A DNA stretch of 49,329 nucleotides from JANWLD01 sp036278875 (GTDB lineage: Bacteria > Patescibacteriota > Saccharimonadia > Saccharimonadales > 2-12-FULL-41-12): NCBI GenBank assembly GCA_036278875.1, contig DASUKF010000004.1:1-49329 (forward strand). Reading direction: 5' to 3'. Positions 8,154 to 16,512 of the stretch are shown one piece after another. The notes under the pieces were generated by a model. It had not been told where the DNA came from. It did no database searches and saw nothing but the letters and a program-made list of their open reading frames with translations. The first letter of the stretch is position 1. The number at the start of each line of letters is the position of its first letter. A program made the translations under genes and the position numbers.

Positions 8154-9134
8154 CTAGGCAAGAAGGCCTTCGGTTTCAGCCAAGCCCAGCATCAGATTCA
8201 TGTTCTGCACGGCCTGGCCAGAAGCACCTTTCCAAAGATTATCCAGCGTAGCTACTACCACCAGCTGGCCGGTCTCGTCGATTTCAAATCCGCCGATGTC
8301 GCAGAAATTAGTTTTCTGTGTATCTCTTACCGCAGGAATACTTTCCTTCACCCGTGTGAAAGGTGCATCCTTATAGAAATCTTCGTAAAGTTTTATGATT
8401 TCTTCGCGGCTGACGTCATGATTCAAGACTATGTGGGCCGTGCACATCATTCCCTGGAAAGTATCAAAAACATGCGGCGTAAAACTAAGCTTGGTTTTTA
8501 AAAACTGGTTTATCTCGTATTTATGCCTGTGTTTTGAGATGTTATATGCTATCAGATTATCTTTTATCAGCGAAGTGTCCTCTGCATAAACACTGTTTCG
8601 TCCTGCGCCGGACCAGCCGCTCTTGCAGTCCATTATTACCCTCTCAGCCATCTCACGTATGGGATAAACAGCCAGAGTGGAACCGGTAGCATAACAGCCC
8701 GGATTCGCTACCCTCTTTGCTTTTTTTATCTCTTCTTTGAATAATTCCGGCAGGCCGTATACCCAGGTATTTTCTTTATACGGGGCTGCTTTGCCGTAGA
8801 TTTTCTTGTATTCATCCGGGTTTTTAAATCTATAATCGGCGCTCAGGTCAATTATCCTGGTGTTTTCGTCCAGTTCCTTTACCGCGTCCATGGATAGTCC
8901 GTGCGGCAAGGCCAGAAATATCAAGTCCAGCTTAAGTGAATTTATTTCCGGATAGCTAAAACCGGTATAGACCTCGTCGCCGGCGTAATCTTTATAAAGA
9001 GAGCTGGCCTTTTTGCCCGCGAACCTACGGCTGTTAAGTACTTCTACCTCTACCGAGGGATGGTTTGCAAGTACCGTCAGAAGTTCTTGGCCGGTGTAGC
9101 CGCTGGCACCGATTATACCTACTCTTTTTTTCAT
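8154..9134 (-). CDS. argC: N-acetyl-gamma-glutamyl-phosphate reductase
   Basis: Third step of arginine synthesis: NADPH-dependent reduction of N-acetylglutamyl phosphate to the semialdehyde. The Rossmann motif GASGYTGQELL opens the protein and the catalytic Cys lies in NPGCYATGS near residue 145; the C-terminal substrate region contains the conserved AHIVLNHDVS-type segment. 326 aa is normal. The ATG overlaps the argD stop as ATGA and is preceded 7 nt upstream by a perfect AAGGAGG, showing Shine-Dalgarno-driven, coupled translation inside the operon. Confidence 0.96.
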   Translation of the reverse strand: MKKRVGIIGASGYTGQELLTVLANHPSVEVEVLNSRRFAGKKASSLYKDYAGDEVYTGFSYPEINSLKLDLIFLALPHGLSMDAVKELDENTRIIDLSADYRFKNPDEYKKIYGKAAPYKENTWVYGLPELFKEEIKKAKRVANPGCYATGSTLAVYPIREMAERVIMDCKSGWSGAGRNSVYAEDTSLIKDNLIAYNISKHRHKYEINQFLKTKLSFTPHVFDTFQGMMCTAHIVLNHDVSREEIIKLYEDFYKDAPFTRVKESIPAVRDTQKTNFCDIGGFEIDETGQLVVVATLDNLWKGASGQAVQNMNLMLGLAETEGLLA

Positions 9135-10276
9135 TTCATGGCCTCCTTAAGTATCTTGATACACTCATCAACCTGGATTTTTGTAACTGTCAGCGGCGGC
9201 AGGAAACGTATTACGTCCGGCGCCGGAGAGTTGCAGACGAGACCAAGTTTCAGACACTTATCCACGATTTCTTTTGAATTTTCATCTTTCAGCCTGGCGG
9301 CAATCATCAGTCCTTTGCCCCTGACCTGATCTATGTCACCGGTTTTCAAATCCTGCAGACCCTGCATGAGATATTCACCTACTACAGCCGCGTTGTTCAT
9401 TAGGTCGTACTTGTCCATATAATCAAGCGTTGCCAGGGCCGCAGCACAGGAAACGTTGTTACCGCCCAACGTTGAGCCATGCTCTCCAGCTTCCAGTTCG
9501 TAATCCGAAAGGCAGGCGCCTATAGGCAAGCCGTTCGCCAAGCCTTTGGCCACGGTCACTATGTCCGGTTTTATATCTTCATGCTGATATGCAAAAAATT
9601 TGCCGGTACGACCGACACCGGTCTGAACTTCGTCGGCTATCATCAATATTTCTTTCTCATCGCAGAGTTCCCGCACGGCCTTCAAGTAACCCGGTTTCGG
9701 AGCTACTATGCCGGCTTCGCCCTGGATGGGTTCGATAAAAACACCGGCCGTATCATCCGTAATGACTGTTTTAAGAGCTTCTATATCATCAAAGTCCACG
9801 AACGATACTTCCGGGCTTAGCGGCAGGAAAGGCTCCTTGAACTGCTGCTTCCAGGTCAGTGCCAGGCTGCCCGTCGTCCGGCCATGGAAAGAGTTCGTGA
9901 ACGCTATGAAATGCTTCTTGCCGGTTACCTTCTTAGCCAATTTTATAGCCGCTTCGTTGGCCTCCGCGCCGGAATGGCAGAAGAAACATTTCTTCAGCCC
10001 GGACAGTCCGGCCAGCTTTTCTGCTAGCAGAGCCTGGGGTTCCATATAGTACAGATTGGATACGCTAGCCAGCTTCAGCGTCTGCGCATGTACGGCGTCG
10101 GCAACCTCTTCGTTGCCATGACCCACCGTGCAGGTAGCTATACCTCCTATAAAATCCAGATATTTGTTACCATCAGAGTCAAATACATAACAGCCCTCGC
10201 CGCGAGTAAAGATGATGTCAGCCCGCTTATATGTCTGCATTATGTAGTCTTTTTCCAGTTTCTTTATATCTTTCAT
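9131..10276 (-). CDS. argD: Acetylornithine aminotransferase
   Basis: PLP enzyme converting N-acetylglutamate semialdehyde to N-acetylornithine. It shows the class III aminotransferase signature: GGIATCTVGHGN, CHSGAEANEAAIKLA, NSFHGRT, LMIADEVQTGVGRTG and the PLP lysine in VAKGLANGLPIG. The real start is the ATG at 10276, which overlaps the argB stop as ATGA and has GGAGGT upstream; a longer open frame to 10396 only adds out-of-frame argB sequence. 381 aa, normal for ArgD. It overlaps argC by 4 nt. Confidence 0.95.
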   Translation of the reverse strand: MKDIKKLEKDYIMQTYKRADIIFTRGEGCYVFDSDGNKYLDFIGGIATCTVGHGNEEVADAVHAQTLKLASVSNLYYMEPQALLAEKLAGLSGLKKCFFCHSGAEANEAAIKLAKKVTGKKHFIAFTNSFHGRTTGSLALTWKQQFKEPFLPLSPEVSFVDFDDIEALKTVITDDTAGVFIEPIQGEAGIVAPKPGYLKAVRELCDEKEILMIADEVQTGVGRTGKFFAYQHEDIKPDIVTVAKGLANGLPIGACLSDYELEAGEHGSTLGGNNVSCAAALATLDYMDKYDLMNNAAVVGEYLMQGLQDLKTGDIDQVRGKGLMIAARLKDENSKEIVDKCLKLGLVCNSPAPDVIRFLPPLTVTKIQVDECIKILKEAMK

Positions 10277-11106
10277 ATCTTTACGACCTCCGTTCCTATG
10301 CCTTGGTCGGTGAATATCTCGAGCAGTAATGCGCGCGGCACCGTACCGTTTAGAAGATGGGCTTTTCTGACACCATGCTCGGCGGCTTCGATACATGCCC
10401 GGACCTTTGGAATCATACCGGCATCTATGACACCCTCTTTTATATATTTTTCAGCTTCATGGGCATTCAAATGAGAAATCGGCTCCTTATGTCCGTCCAA
10501 TACGGCATCGACATTGGTTAAAATAGTCAGCTTTTCAGCATTTAGCCTCTGGGCTATGTGTGTTGCGGCAGTATCGGCATTAATGTTAGTCAGCTGGCCG
10601 GTTTCATCACGGCCGATACAGGATACTACCGGGACTGTTCCTTGAGCTAAAAGATCATTTATTTTCTCAATATTTACTTTTATGACTTCGCCGACGAAGC
10701 CGAGTTCGGGGTCGGTTATTTTCGTAACCAGGGTGCCTTCCGTACAATCAGCAGCTTTTGCACCGTGGCTTCGTAAAAGCGCGGTACAATCACGATTTAT
10801 TTCAGAAAAGATCCTTTCTACTATTTCAAGGGTCGGCGCATCAGTAACTCTCAGCCCGTTAACCCGTTTTGTTTCCAGGCCCTGCCTCTTCATTTCGTCG
10901 TCAACTTCCGGCCCGCCACCGTGTACTACGACTATCTTAAGCCCCAGTCTTCTAAGCATGTCTACGTCTTCGAAAACCGATTTTTTGATAGTTTCGTCCT
11001 GCATGGCATGTCCGCCGCATTTGACTACGACAATCTTGCCCGAGAATTTCTTTATGTACTTTATAGCCTGGACCAACAAGTCGGCTTTTTCCTGTGCCTC
11101 TTTCAC
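10273..11106 (-). CDS. argB: Acetylglutamate kinase
   Basis: Phosphorylates N-acetylglutamate, usually the feedback-controlled step. The amino-acid-kinase fold is visible from VVKCGGHAMQDE (nucleotide-binding Gly-rich loop) and VVVHGGGPEVDDEM (substrate loop), with TNINADTAATHIAQ and the C-terminal GAGMIPK-like segment (DAGMIPKVRACIEAAEHGV). 277 aa. It starts at a GTG at 11106 that overlaps the argJ stop. The short N-terminal helix (KEAQEKADLLVQAIKYIKKF) resembles the arginine-sensitive hexameric kinases, so feedback inhibition is possible; this is inference. Confidence 0.95.
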   Translation of the reverse strand: MKEAQEKADLLVQAIKYIKKFSGKIVVVKCGGHAMQDETIKKSVFEDVDMLRRLGLKIVVVHGGGPEVDDEMKRQGLETKRVNGLRVTDAPTLEIVERIFSEINRDCTALLRSHGAKAADCTEGTLVTKITDPELGFVGEVIKVNIEKINDLLAQGTVPVVSCIGRDETGQLTNINADTAATHIAQRLNAEKLTILTNVDAVLDGHKEPISHLNAHEAEKYIKEGVIDAGMIPKVRACIEAAEHGVRKAHLLNGTVPRALLLEIFTDQGIGTEVVKI

Positions 11107-12269
11107 GTTGTGTACTCCGCATTTATCCTGATGTATTCCTCAGTCAGATCGCATCCGTAGGCGGTAGCCGAGGCTTCGCCCGCGCCCAAGTCTATAACGA
11201 AATTTATTTCTTTATTGTCCTTGAACAGCTGTGTAAGTTTCTTATCATCATAAGTTTCAGACGCTTTGCCGCTTTCGACTATTGGCTCGTTGTTTGCGTG
11301 AATAGTTATCTTTTCTTCGTTTAATTCAGCGCCGCTCTTGCCGATAGCCATCATCAGCCTGCCCCAGTTAGGATCGTTGCCATAAACGGCCGTCTTGACC
11401 AGCGGTGAATCAATCACCGCCTTGGCGGCTTTTTTAGCATCTTCTTCGCTTTTCGCGCCTTTTATCTCGCAGGTTATCAGCTTGGTTACACCTTCACCGT
11501 CCATGACTATCATTTTGGTAAGCTCCAGACACACATAATCAAGCGCTTCAGAGAATTCACTATAATCCACGCTTCCGGCCGAACCGTTCGCCATTATTAT
11601 GGCCATATCCGAAGTGGAAGTATCCGTATCTATACTGGTCATATTGAGTGTCTTATCCACGCTCGTTTTAAGCGCCTGCTGCAGCTTGTCCGAAGCAATC
11701 TCTGCATCGGTCGCGATAAAAACAAGCAGCGTCGCCATGTTCGGCGCTATCATGCCCGAACCCTTGGCGGCGGCGGCTATCTTAAAACTGCCAAGGTCGA
11801 CGCACATTTCCTTTTTATGAGTATCCGTGGTCATTATCGCCTCGGCGAAATCGCCGTCAGGTTTAAGCTCGTTTTTGACTCCTTTTATACCTGACTCTAT
11901 CTTGTCCATCGGCAGCTGCGGCCCTATTACACCGGTAGATGCAACCAGCACGTCGGATTGGTTGATACCGAGTTCCGCGGCAACCAGCTCGGTCGTTTTC
12001 TTAGCATTCATCTTGCCCTGTTCGCCGGTAGCAACGTTCGCCACCCGGCTGTTAACGACTATAGCCTGGGCCTTTCCGTCGGCCAGGTTTTCCCGGGTTA
12101 TATAAAGAGGGGCGCCCTTAACGCTATTCTTGGTATATACCGCAGCGGCACTACAGATTTTTTCGCTGTATAAGATGCCGAGGTCTTTCCCTTCTTTCTT
12201 TATACCTATGTATTTGCCCAGGTTTGTAAATCCGGCAATATTAGAAAATCCGCCATCTATGACTTTCAT
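11103..12269 (-). CDS. argJ: Glutamate N-acetyltransferase / ornithine acetyltransferase
   Basis: Transfers acetyl from acetylornithine to glutamate, closing the acetyl cycle so that no ArgE is needed. The family motifs STGVIGPQLPM and KGSGMIAPNMATLL are intact; the autocatalytic cleavage site is expected before Thr180, which becomes the nucleophile of the beta chain. 388 aa is normal. Whether it is mono- or bifunctional (also using acetyl-CoA) cannot be read, but no argA is seen in the window. It overlaps argF by 4 nt and argB by 4 nt. Confidence 0.95.
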   Translation of the reverse strand: MKVIDGGFSNIAGFTNLGKYIGIKKEGKDLGILYSEKICSAAAVYTKNSVKGAPLYITRENLADGKAQAIVVNSRVANVATGEQGKMNAKKTTELVAAELGINQSDVLVASTGVIGPQLPMDKIESGIKGVKNELKPDGDFAEAIMTTDTHKKEMCVDLGSFKIAAAAKGSGMIAPNMATLLVFIATDAEIASDKLQQALKTSVDKTLNMTSIDTDTSTSDMAIIMANGSAGSVDYSEFSEALDYVCLELTKMIVMDGEGVTKLITCEIKGAKSEEDAKKAAKAVIDSPLVKTAVYGNDPNWGRLMMAIGKSGAELNEEKITIHANNEPIVESGKASETYDDKKLTQLFKDNKEINFVIDLGAGEASATAYGCDLTEEYIRINAEYTT

Positions 12270-13120
12270 GTCAGCAGCTCCAGCATTATGGCTTTCTGCG
12301 CATGCATCCGGTTTTCGGCCTGGTCGAACACCAGCGATTTTTTCGAATCCATGACCACGTCCGTAACTTCCTTGCCCCTGACTGCCGGCAGGCAGTGCAT
12401 AAAATACCTGTCGCCTAGCAGTTCTTCATTTACCTGGTATTTTTCCAGATTTTTCGTATCTTTATTATCGCTTTCACCCATGGATACCCAGATATCGGTA
12501 TAAACAACATCCGCATCGGCTACCGCTTCTTTAGGATCGGCTGTCCAGAAATCAGGCTCGGTCTGCGGCTTCATATTTTCAGGTGTTGCAACATTTATTT
12601 TTATTCCCAGTATCTTACAGGCATTTATAAGCGAATTGCACACATTGTTGCCGTCACCTACGTATGCGACAACAGCGTCTTTTCCGGCGAATTCGTAAAC
12701 TGTCATTACGTCGGCTACCGCCTGGCACGGGTGGTAAAGGTCGGAAAGCCCGTTGATAACCGGCACATCCGCGGCCTCCACCATATCTTCGATGGTTCTA
12801 TGCTCATACACTCTGGCCATTAGGATGTCAGCGAACCTTGATAAACATTTTATCTCGTCTTTTAAGTCGGCTTTGCCTTTATGGGTAGTGCCTGTGTCGA
12901 GATAAATTGCATGGCCGCCAAGCTGGGTCATACCGGTTTCAAACGACAATCTTGTCCTAAGCGACGGCTTTTCAAACCACATTACCAGCGTCTTTTGTTT
13001 CAGGGCATCTGCGTATTTATCAGGATTTTTCTTCAAATCCATGGCCATATCAAGGACCTTTTCCAATTGTTCTTTTGAGAAACTTGATATCTCCGGCAGG
13101 TTTTTCATATCTTTGCTCAT
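12266..13120 (-). CDS. argF: Ornithine carbamoyltransferase
   Basis: Makes citrulline from ornithine and carbamoyl phosphate. The carbamoyl-phosphate loop reads KPSLRTRLSFE (SxRTR), followed by HPCQAVAD and the ornithine-binding MHCLPA near residue 255. 284 aa is slightly short for the family but all catalytic motifs are present. The ATG overlaps the argH stop as ATGA, with GAGGAGG immediately upstream. No carAB lies in the window, so the carbamoyl phosphate source is not visible here. Confidence 0.95.
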   Translation of the reverse strand: MSKDMKNLPEISSFSKEQLEKVLDMAMDLKKNPDKYADALKQKTLVMWFEKPSLRTRLSFETGMTQLGGHAIYLDTGTTHKGKADLKDEIKCLSRFADILMARVYEHRTIEDMVEAADVPVINGLSDLYHPCQAVADVMTVYEFAGKDAVVAYVGDGNNVCNSLINACKILGIKINVATPENMKPQTEPDFWTADPKEAVADADVVYTDIWVSMGESDNKDTKNLEKYQVNEELLGDRYFMHCLPAVRGKEVTDVVMDSKKSLVFDQAENRMHAQKAIMLELLT

Positions 13121-14313
13121 CTTTCCTCCTCGAAAAGTTCCGATTTCACCTGTTTATAAGCTTCTCTGAAAGGTAAGCCCTGTTTTACCAGCTCGTAAGC
13201 CTTTTCGGTCGCATAAAGGTCTGCTGTCATAGCGGTTTTCAGCTTACCCTCGTGTATCTGTAGTTTCGGAACTGCCTGGCAAAGAATATCCAGGGTGGTT
13301 AATGTTACTTCAGCACCTTTCAAAAAAGGTTCCTTGGTCAGCTGCAGATCCCTCTGAAATCCGCTGCCCAGTCCGGCTGTTACCGATTTAATCTGCAGAT
13401 TGCACGCTTCCACGACTTTGGCATTGCCCCGCATGACCTCAAAAATATCGTAATTCCTTTTGTTCGGCATTATCGATGAACCCGTCGTGTACTTCGGCGG
13501 CAGGCTGAAATAATCAAATTCCTGAGTGGTAAAAAGCAGCATATCGGAAGCAAACCGTCCGGATAACGTCATTATCAGGCCGCCCAGGTCCAATACCGCC
13601 GATTCAAAATAACCCCTTGAAATGCCGGCATATATAGGATTTTGCTGTGCACGGGCAAACCCCATTTCCCTGGCGGTCATCTCTCTATCCAATTCCAGGC
13701 CTTTAACCCCGAACCCGGCGGCCGAGCCGAGCGGGCTCTGGTCCACCAGTTTATAAGTGGCTTTTACCAGCGGAGTCAGGTCATTGCAAGCGTCCGCATA
13801 GGCGCCCAGCCAGTCCGAAACGCTTGATGGCATAGCCTTCTGCATATGGGTGTACCCCGGCATCGGCACGCCCTCCGCTTTCTTCGCAGCTTGGGTAAAA
13901 GCCGTGCTCAAAGTTTCCAGCTTCTCCCCTAAATCATTCAATACGTCCCTCATATAAAGTCTGAGCATGGTCAGCACCTGGTCGTTCCGGCTTCTGCCGG
14001 TATGTATCTTTTTGCCGGATTCGCCGTACTTTTCGGTTATGTACTGCTCTATAGCCGTATGGCAGTCTTCCTGCTCGGGTTTGATTACGAATTTGCCGGA
14101 CTCGTGCAATTTTTTTATCTCATCCAGGGCTCTCTTGATATTTTCGTACTCGCCGCCGCTAAGGATACCGATTTTAGCGAGCATACCGGCATGCGCCGCG
14201 CTTGCCTTCAAATCATAAGGCAGGAGTTTCATGTCCGTAAGGTAATCATTGCCCACGGTATAGGCTTCAACCGCAGGGTCCAACTTGTCTGATTCACTCC
14301 AAAGTTTACTCAT
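13117..14313 (-). CDS. argH: Argininosuccinate lyase
   Basis: Splits argininosuccinate to arginine and fumarate. It has the fumarase/aspartase-superfamily architecture with HTGRSRNDQ, YTHMQKAMPSS and the signature loop TGSSIMPNKRN that carries the catalytic Ser. The start is the ATG at 14313 (398 aa), overlapping the argG end by 8 nt with AAGGA upstream; the open frame continues to 14343 but that part is argG in another frame. Shorter than the E. coli enzyme at the C-terminus, without a missing motif. Confidence 0.95.
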   Translation of the reverse strand: MSKLWSESDKLDPAVEAYTVGNDYLTDMKLLPYDLKASAAHAGMLAKIGILSGGEYENIKRALDEIKKLHESGKFVIKPEQEDCHTAIEQYITEKYGESGKKIHTGRSRNDQVLTMLRLYMRDVLNDLGEKLETLSTAFTQAAKKAEGVPMPGYTHMQKAMPSSVSDWLGAYADACNDLTPLVKATYKLVDQSPLGSAAGFGVKGLELDREMTAREMGFARAQQNPIYAGISRGYFESAVLDLGGLIMTLSGRFASDMLLFTTQEFDYFSLPPKYTTGSSIMPNKRNYDIFEVMRGNAKVVEACNLQIKSVTAGLGSGFQRDLQLTKEPFLKGAEVTLTTLDILCQAVPKLQIHEGKLKTAMTADLYATEKAYELVKQGLPFREAYKQVKSELFEEER

Positions 14314-15580
14314 TTTTCCCGTCCTTCTTGGATTTGAATACATTGTAAGCGGTCTTCTGAGGAAGATTGTAAATTTCTATAAATCCGGGTGAAGCGTTCG
14401 GATTGAAATCACCGATATCATCGAAGGTGGCCAGCCCGCTTTCAAACATTGAATACGGCGAATCAACAGCTACGACGGTTATTTTACCTTTGAAAAGTTC
14501 TATAGTAGCCACGCCGGTGACTTTCTGATTCTGGTCGTCAATGTAGGCCTCCAGGTGAGACATGGTGGGGTCATACCACTGGGCGCAATAAGCCAGATAA
14601 GCCCATTTGCTGTCAACAAATTCTTTCATCTCGTTTTCCTGTTTGGTTGATACCAGCATTTCCAGTTTCTTATGAGCCGCTATCAGGATGGCCGCTCCGG
14701 GATTTTCATAAATGCCGCAGACTTTCATGCCGACCAGCCTGTCTTCTATCATATGGACGAATCCCGCACCGTGCTTGCCGCCTGTCTTGTTAGCCTCGGC
14801 TATTATGCCTGCCAGCTTCATCTTCTTGCCGTTCAGGGATACGGGTACACCTTTCTCAAAACCGATTTTTAAAAGCTCCGGTTCATCCGGCGCCTTGGCG
14901 GGCTCGACACACCACTGCAGGATTTTACTCAAAGGTGCGATTTCGGCCGGGTCCTCTATTTCGCCGCCTTCCGCGGTATTGCCCCACATGTTTTCATCAT
15001 AAGAATACGGTGCATCTACCGTCTGTTTGACCGGTATGCCGTGGGCTATAGCGTATTCTATCTCTTCTTTCCGGCCCATGGCCCACTCCCTGACCGGGGC
15101 GATAGTTTTCAGCTTCGGGTTAAGTGTAGTTATGTAGCCTTCGAACCTGACCTGGTCGTTGCCCTTGCCGGTACATCCGTGCGCTATGACCTCGCAGCCT
15201 TTTTCTTCGGCTACCTTAACAGCGACTTCACTTATCATTACTCTGCCCATCGGATCGCTCAGTGCATAGCCTCCCTGATAATCGGCATTGGCTTTAATAG
15301 CCTGGGAAAGAATCCGCTCGGCAAATTCGTCTTTTGCGTCATACACGACCGCCTCCATGGCTCCCAGGTCCAGCGCTTTCTGTTTGATGGCCTTCAAATC
15401 ATCGGTCGTCTGACCGATATCCACCGTCAATGCGATAACTTCGCAGTCATATTGCTCCTGTATCCACTTCAGCATGACAGATGTATCCACGCCACCGGAA
15501 TACAGCAGAAGGCATTTTTTAAACTCGCCTTTCTTAGCTTCGTGAGTGGCTATCTTTTGATACTCAAATTCTTTTTTCAT
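14306..15580 (-). CDS. argG: Argininosuccinate synthase
   Basis: ATP-dependent ligation of citrulline and aspartate. The PP-loop LLYSGGVDTSVMLKW lies near residue 30, with the downstream CTGKGNDQVRFE segment and DAPYSYDENMWG. 424 aa is typical. First structural gene of the arginine operon: ATG at 15580 is preceded by GGGAG and by a 5' leader encoding an Arg-rich peptide and an intrinsic terminator. Expression of the whole cluster, including argS, therefore passes through that leader. Confidence 0.96.
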   Translation of the reverse strand: MKKEFEYQKIATHEAKKGEFKKCLLLYSGGVDTSVMLKWIQEQYDCEVIALTVDIGQTTDDLKAIKQKALDLGAMEAVVYDAKDEFAERILSQAIKANADYQGGYALSDPMGRVMISEVAVKVAEEKGCEVIAHGCTGKGNDQVRFEGYITTLNPKLKTIAPVREWAMGRKEEIEYAIAHGIPVKQTVDAPYSYDENMWGNTAEGGEIEDPAEIAPLSKILQWCVEPAKAPDEPELLKIGFEKGVPVSLNGKKMKLAGIIAEANKTGGKHGAGFVHMIEDRLVGMKVCGIYENPGAAILIAAHKKLEMLVSTKQENEMKEFVDSKWAYLAYCAQWYDPTMSHLEAYIDDQNQKVTGVATIELFKGKITVVAVDSPYSMFESGLATFDDIGDFNPNASPGFIEIYNLPQKTAYNVFKSKKDGKNE

Positions 15581-15635
15581 AATATCTCCCTGATTTCTAT
15601 ACTAGTTTACTCTAACGGTCCGGTTCCAGACTCTT

Positions 15636-15664
15636 AAAAACAAAAAGCTCCCGTTTCCGGGAGC
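15636..15664 (-). terminator. Intrinsic terminator (attenuator) upstream of argG
   Basis: On the minus strand a perfect 7-bp stem (arms 15664-15658 and 15653-15647, sequence GCTCCCG/CGGGAGC) with a GAAA loop is followed at once by TTTTTGTTTTT. It lies between the leader peptide and argG and reads toward argG, so it can only act as an attenuator of the operon. Confidence 0.88.
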
Positions 15665-15730
15665 CGTCGTGGAAGCTTATTTTGGTTAGCAATTACAAGG
15701 ACAACCCCCGGAGATACGCGGGCTGCGGCG
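15645..15730 (-). promoter_or_regulatory. Arginine attenuator RNA with competing hairpins
   Basis: Four mutually exclusive segments can be paired by eye. Segment 1 (15725-15720, CAGCCC, inside the Arg codon run) pairs with GGGUUG at 15707-15702. Segment 2 (15711-15703, CCGGGGGUU) can instead form 9 pairs, three of them G-U, with segment 3 (15665-15657, GGCUCCCGG). Segment 3 also forms the 5' arm of the terminator with segment 4 (15653-15647). This is the classical leader architecture; the pairings were found by inspection and not folded computationally. Confidence 0.72.
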
Positions 15731-15763
15731 GCGAGTATTCGCTTGAATGCTGTAATTACTCAT
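15686..15763 (-). CDS. Arginine leader peptide (attenuation peptide)
   Basis: A 25-codon reading frame starting ATG at 15763 and ending TAA at 15686. It begins MSNYSIQANTRRRSPR and ends GGCPCNC; residues 11-13 are three consecutive CGC Arg codons and residue 16 is another Arg. It sits between a good promoter and the terminator before argG, the layout of ribosome-mediated attenuators such as trpL or hisL but with Arg codons. The predicted transcription start is about 3 nt before its ATG, so translation would be essentially leaderless. No Shine-Dalgarno is present. Confidence 0.8.
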   Translation of the reverse strand: MSNYSIQANTRRRSPRISGGCPCNC

Positions 15764-15772
15764 AGTCACGCA

Positions 15773-15801
15773 ACTATAGCACGTGCAGGCGTAAATTTCA
15801 A
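15773..15801 (-). promoter_or_regulatory. Promoter of the arginine operon
   Basis: Minus-strand TTGAAA (15801-15796), a 17-nt spacer and TATAGT (15778-15773). The expected start is near 15766, just before the leader peptide ATG. The -35 overlaps the stop of the upstream DUF1361 gene. Confidence 0.75.
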
Positions 15802-16484
15802 GTCTTATTGCCGCTTACGAACTTGATCGAGAAGTAAGCCACCATATACGAACTGAAGAGTACGAAGAACAAAGATACTGTGGATATATACGTGTCGGCG
15901 TGCTGGGTCGGGTTTACGAAACGGTCTGAAACATCAAAGAGCAGGCCTGCCGGCCTTAAGACTATGTCCCAGGTGTTAAACCGTGTGAACCTGCCTAAAT
16001 ATGCCGCGAAGCTGGCCAGCAGAAAGATTATACCTATCGCATATAGAGAAGTCCTTTCGCTTACCCTTCTAAGAAGTTGTCTGTGTAAAAGATATATAGA
16101 CACGAATCCTAACACCGTGCCGTTAAAGACAAAACCGGAAAGAAGTATCACGTCGAAATAAAGGCTTGCTTCATTGAACTGCTCCAGATGAACAAAGTCT
16201 GTTATCAGATAGAAAGTATTGGGCAGAAAGCCGATATATGCGGCGGTCAAAAGAATCTGCGGCCATTTGAACCAGCTTTCGGTTTTGAGCCTGTCGTATA
16301 GCCACCAGGCAAGGAGCAGAGGAGTAACAGCCAGTACCAGATTCCAGACAAGAAATATATAGCGCAAGCTGCCGGTAAAGATTATCCTGCCCGTTAGCAG
16401 AGCAAGACTTATGAAACAGGCTGCAGCGATACTGCCTATAAGATAATAAAGCGTCCTTTTTTCGGACTTCGACGCACCCGCCAT
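15798..16484 (-). CDS. DUF1361 family membrane protein
   Basis: 228 aa with about seven hydrophobic segments. The family hallmark is visible in IGFLPNTFYLITDFVHL and GRFTRFNTWDI; the function of DUF1361 proteins is not established. The ATG at 16484 is 7 nt after TATAAT (16492-16497), indicating a near-leaderless mRNA. It ends 35 nt before the arginine leader peptide start; read-through into the arg leader is possible but a separate promoter is present. Confidence 0.85.
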   Translation of the reverse strand: MAGASKSEKRTLYYLIGSIAAACFISLALLTGRIIFTGSLRYIFLVWNLVLAVTPLLLAWWLYDRLKTESWFKWPQILLTAAYIGFLPNTFYLITDFVHLEQFNEASLYFDVILLSGFVFNGTVLGFVSIYLLHRQLLRRVSERTSLYAIGIIFLLASFAAYLGRFTRFNTWDIVLRPAGLLFDVSDRFVNPTQHADTYISTVSLFFVLFSSYMVAYFSIKFVSGNKT

Positions 16485-16512
16485 ACCTTTGATTATATCA
16501 AGCTCAAGCGTT

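Noticed and set aside
10277..10396. N-terminal extension of ArgD
   Set aside because: The frame stays open upstream but overlaps argB coding sequence; ATGA coupling and Shine-Dalgarno support the start at 10276.
14314..14343. N-terminal extension of ArgH
   Set aside because: The extra codons are argG in another frame; the ATG at 14313 has a Shine-Dalgarno and matches the family N-terminus.
15636..15665. T-box riboswitch before argG
   Set aside because: No specifier-loop architecture or T-box sequence is visible; an Arg-rich ORF with a classical attenuator explains the region better.
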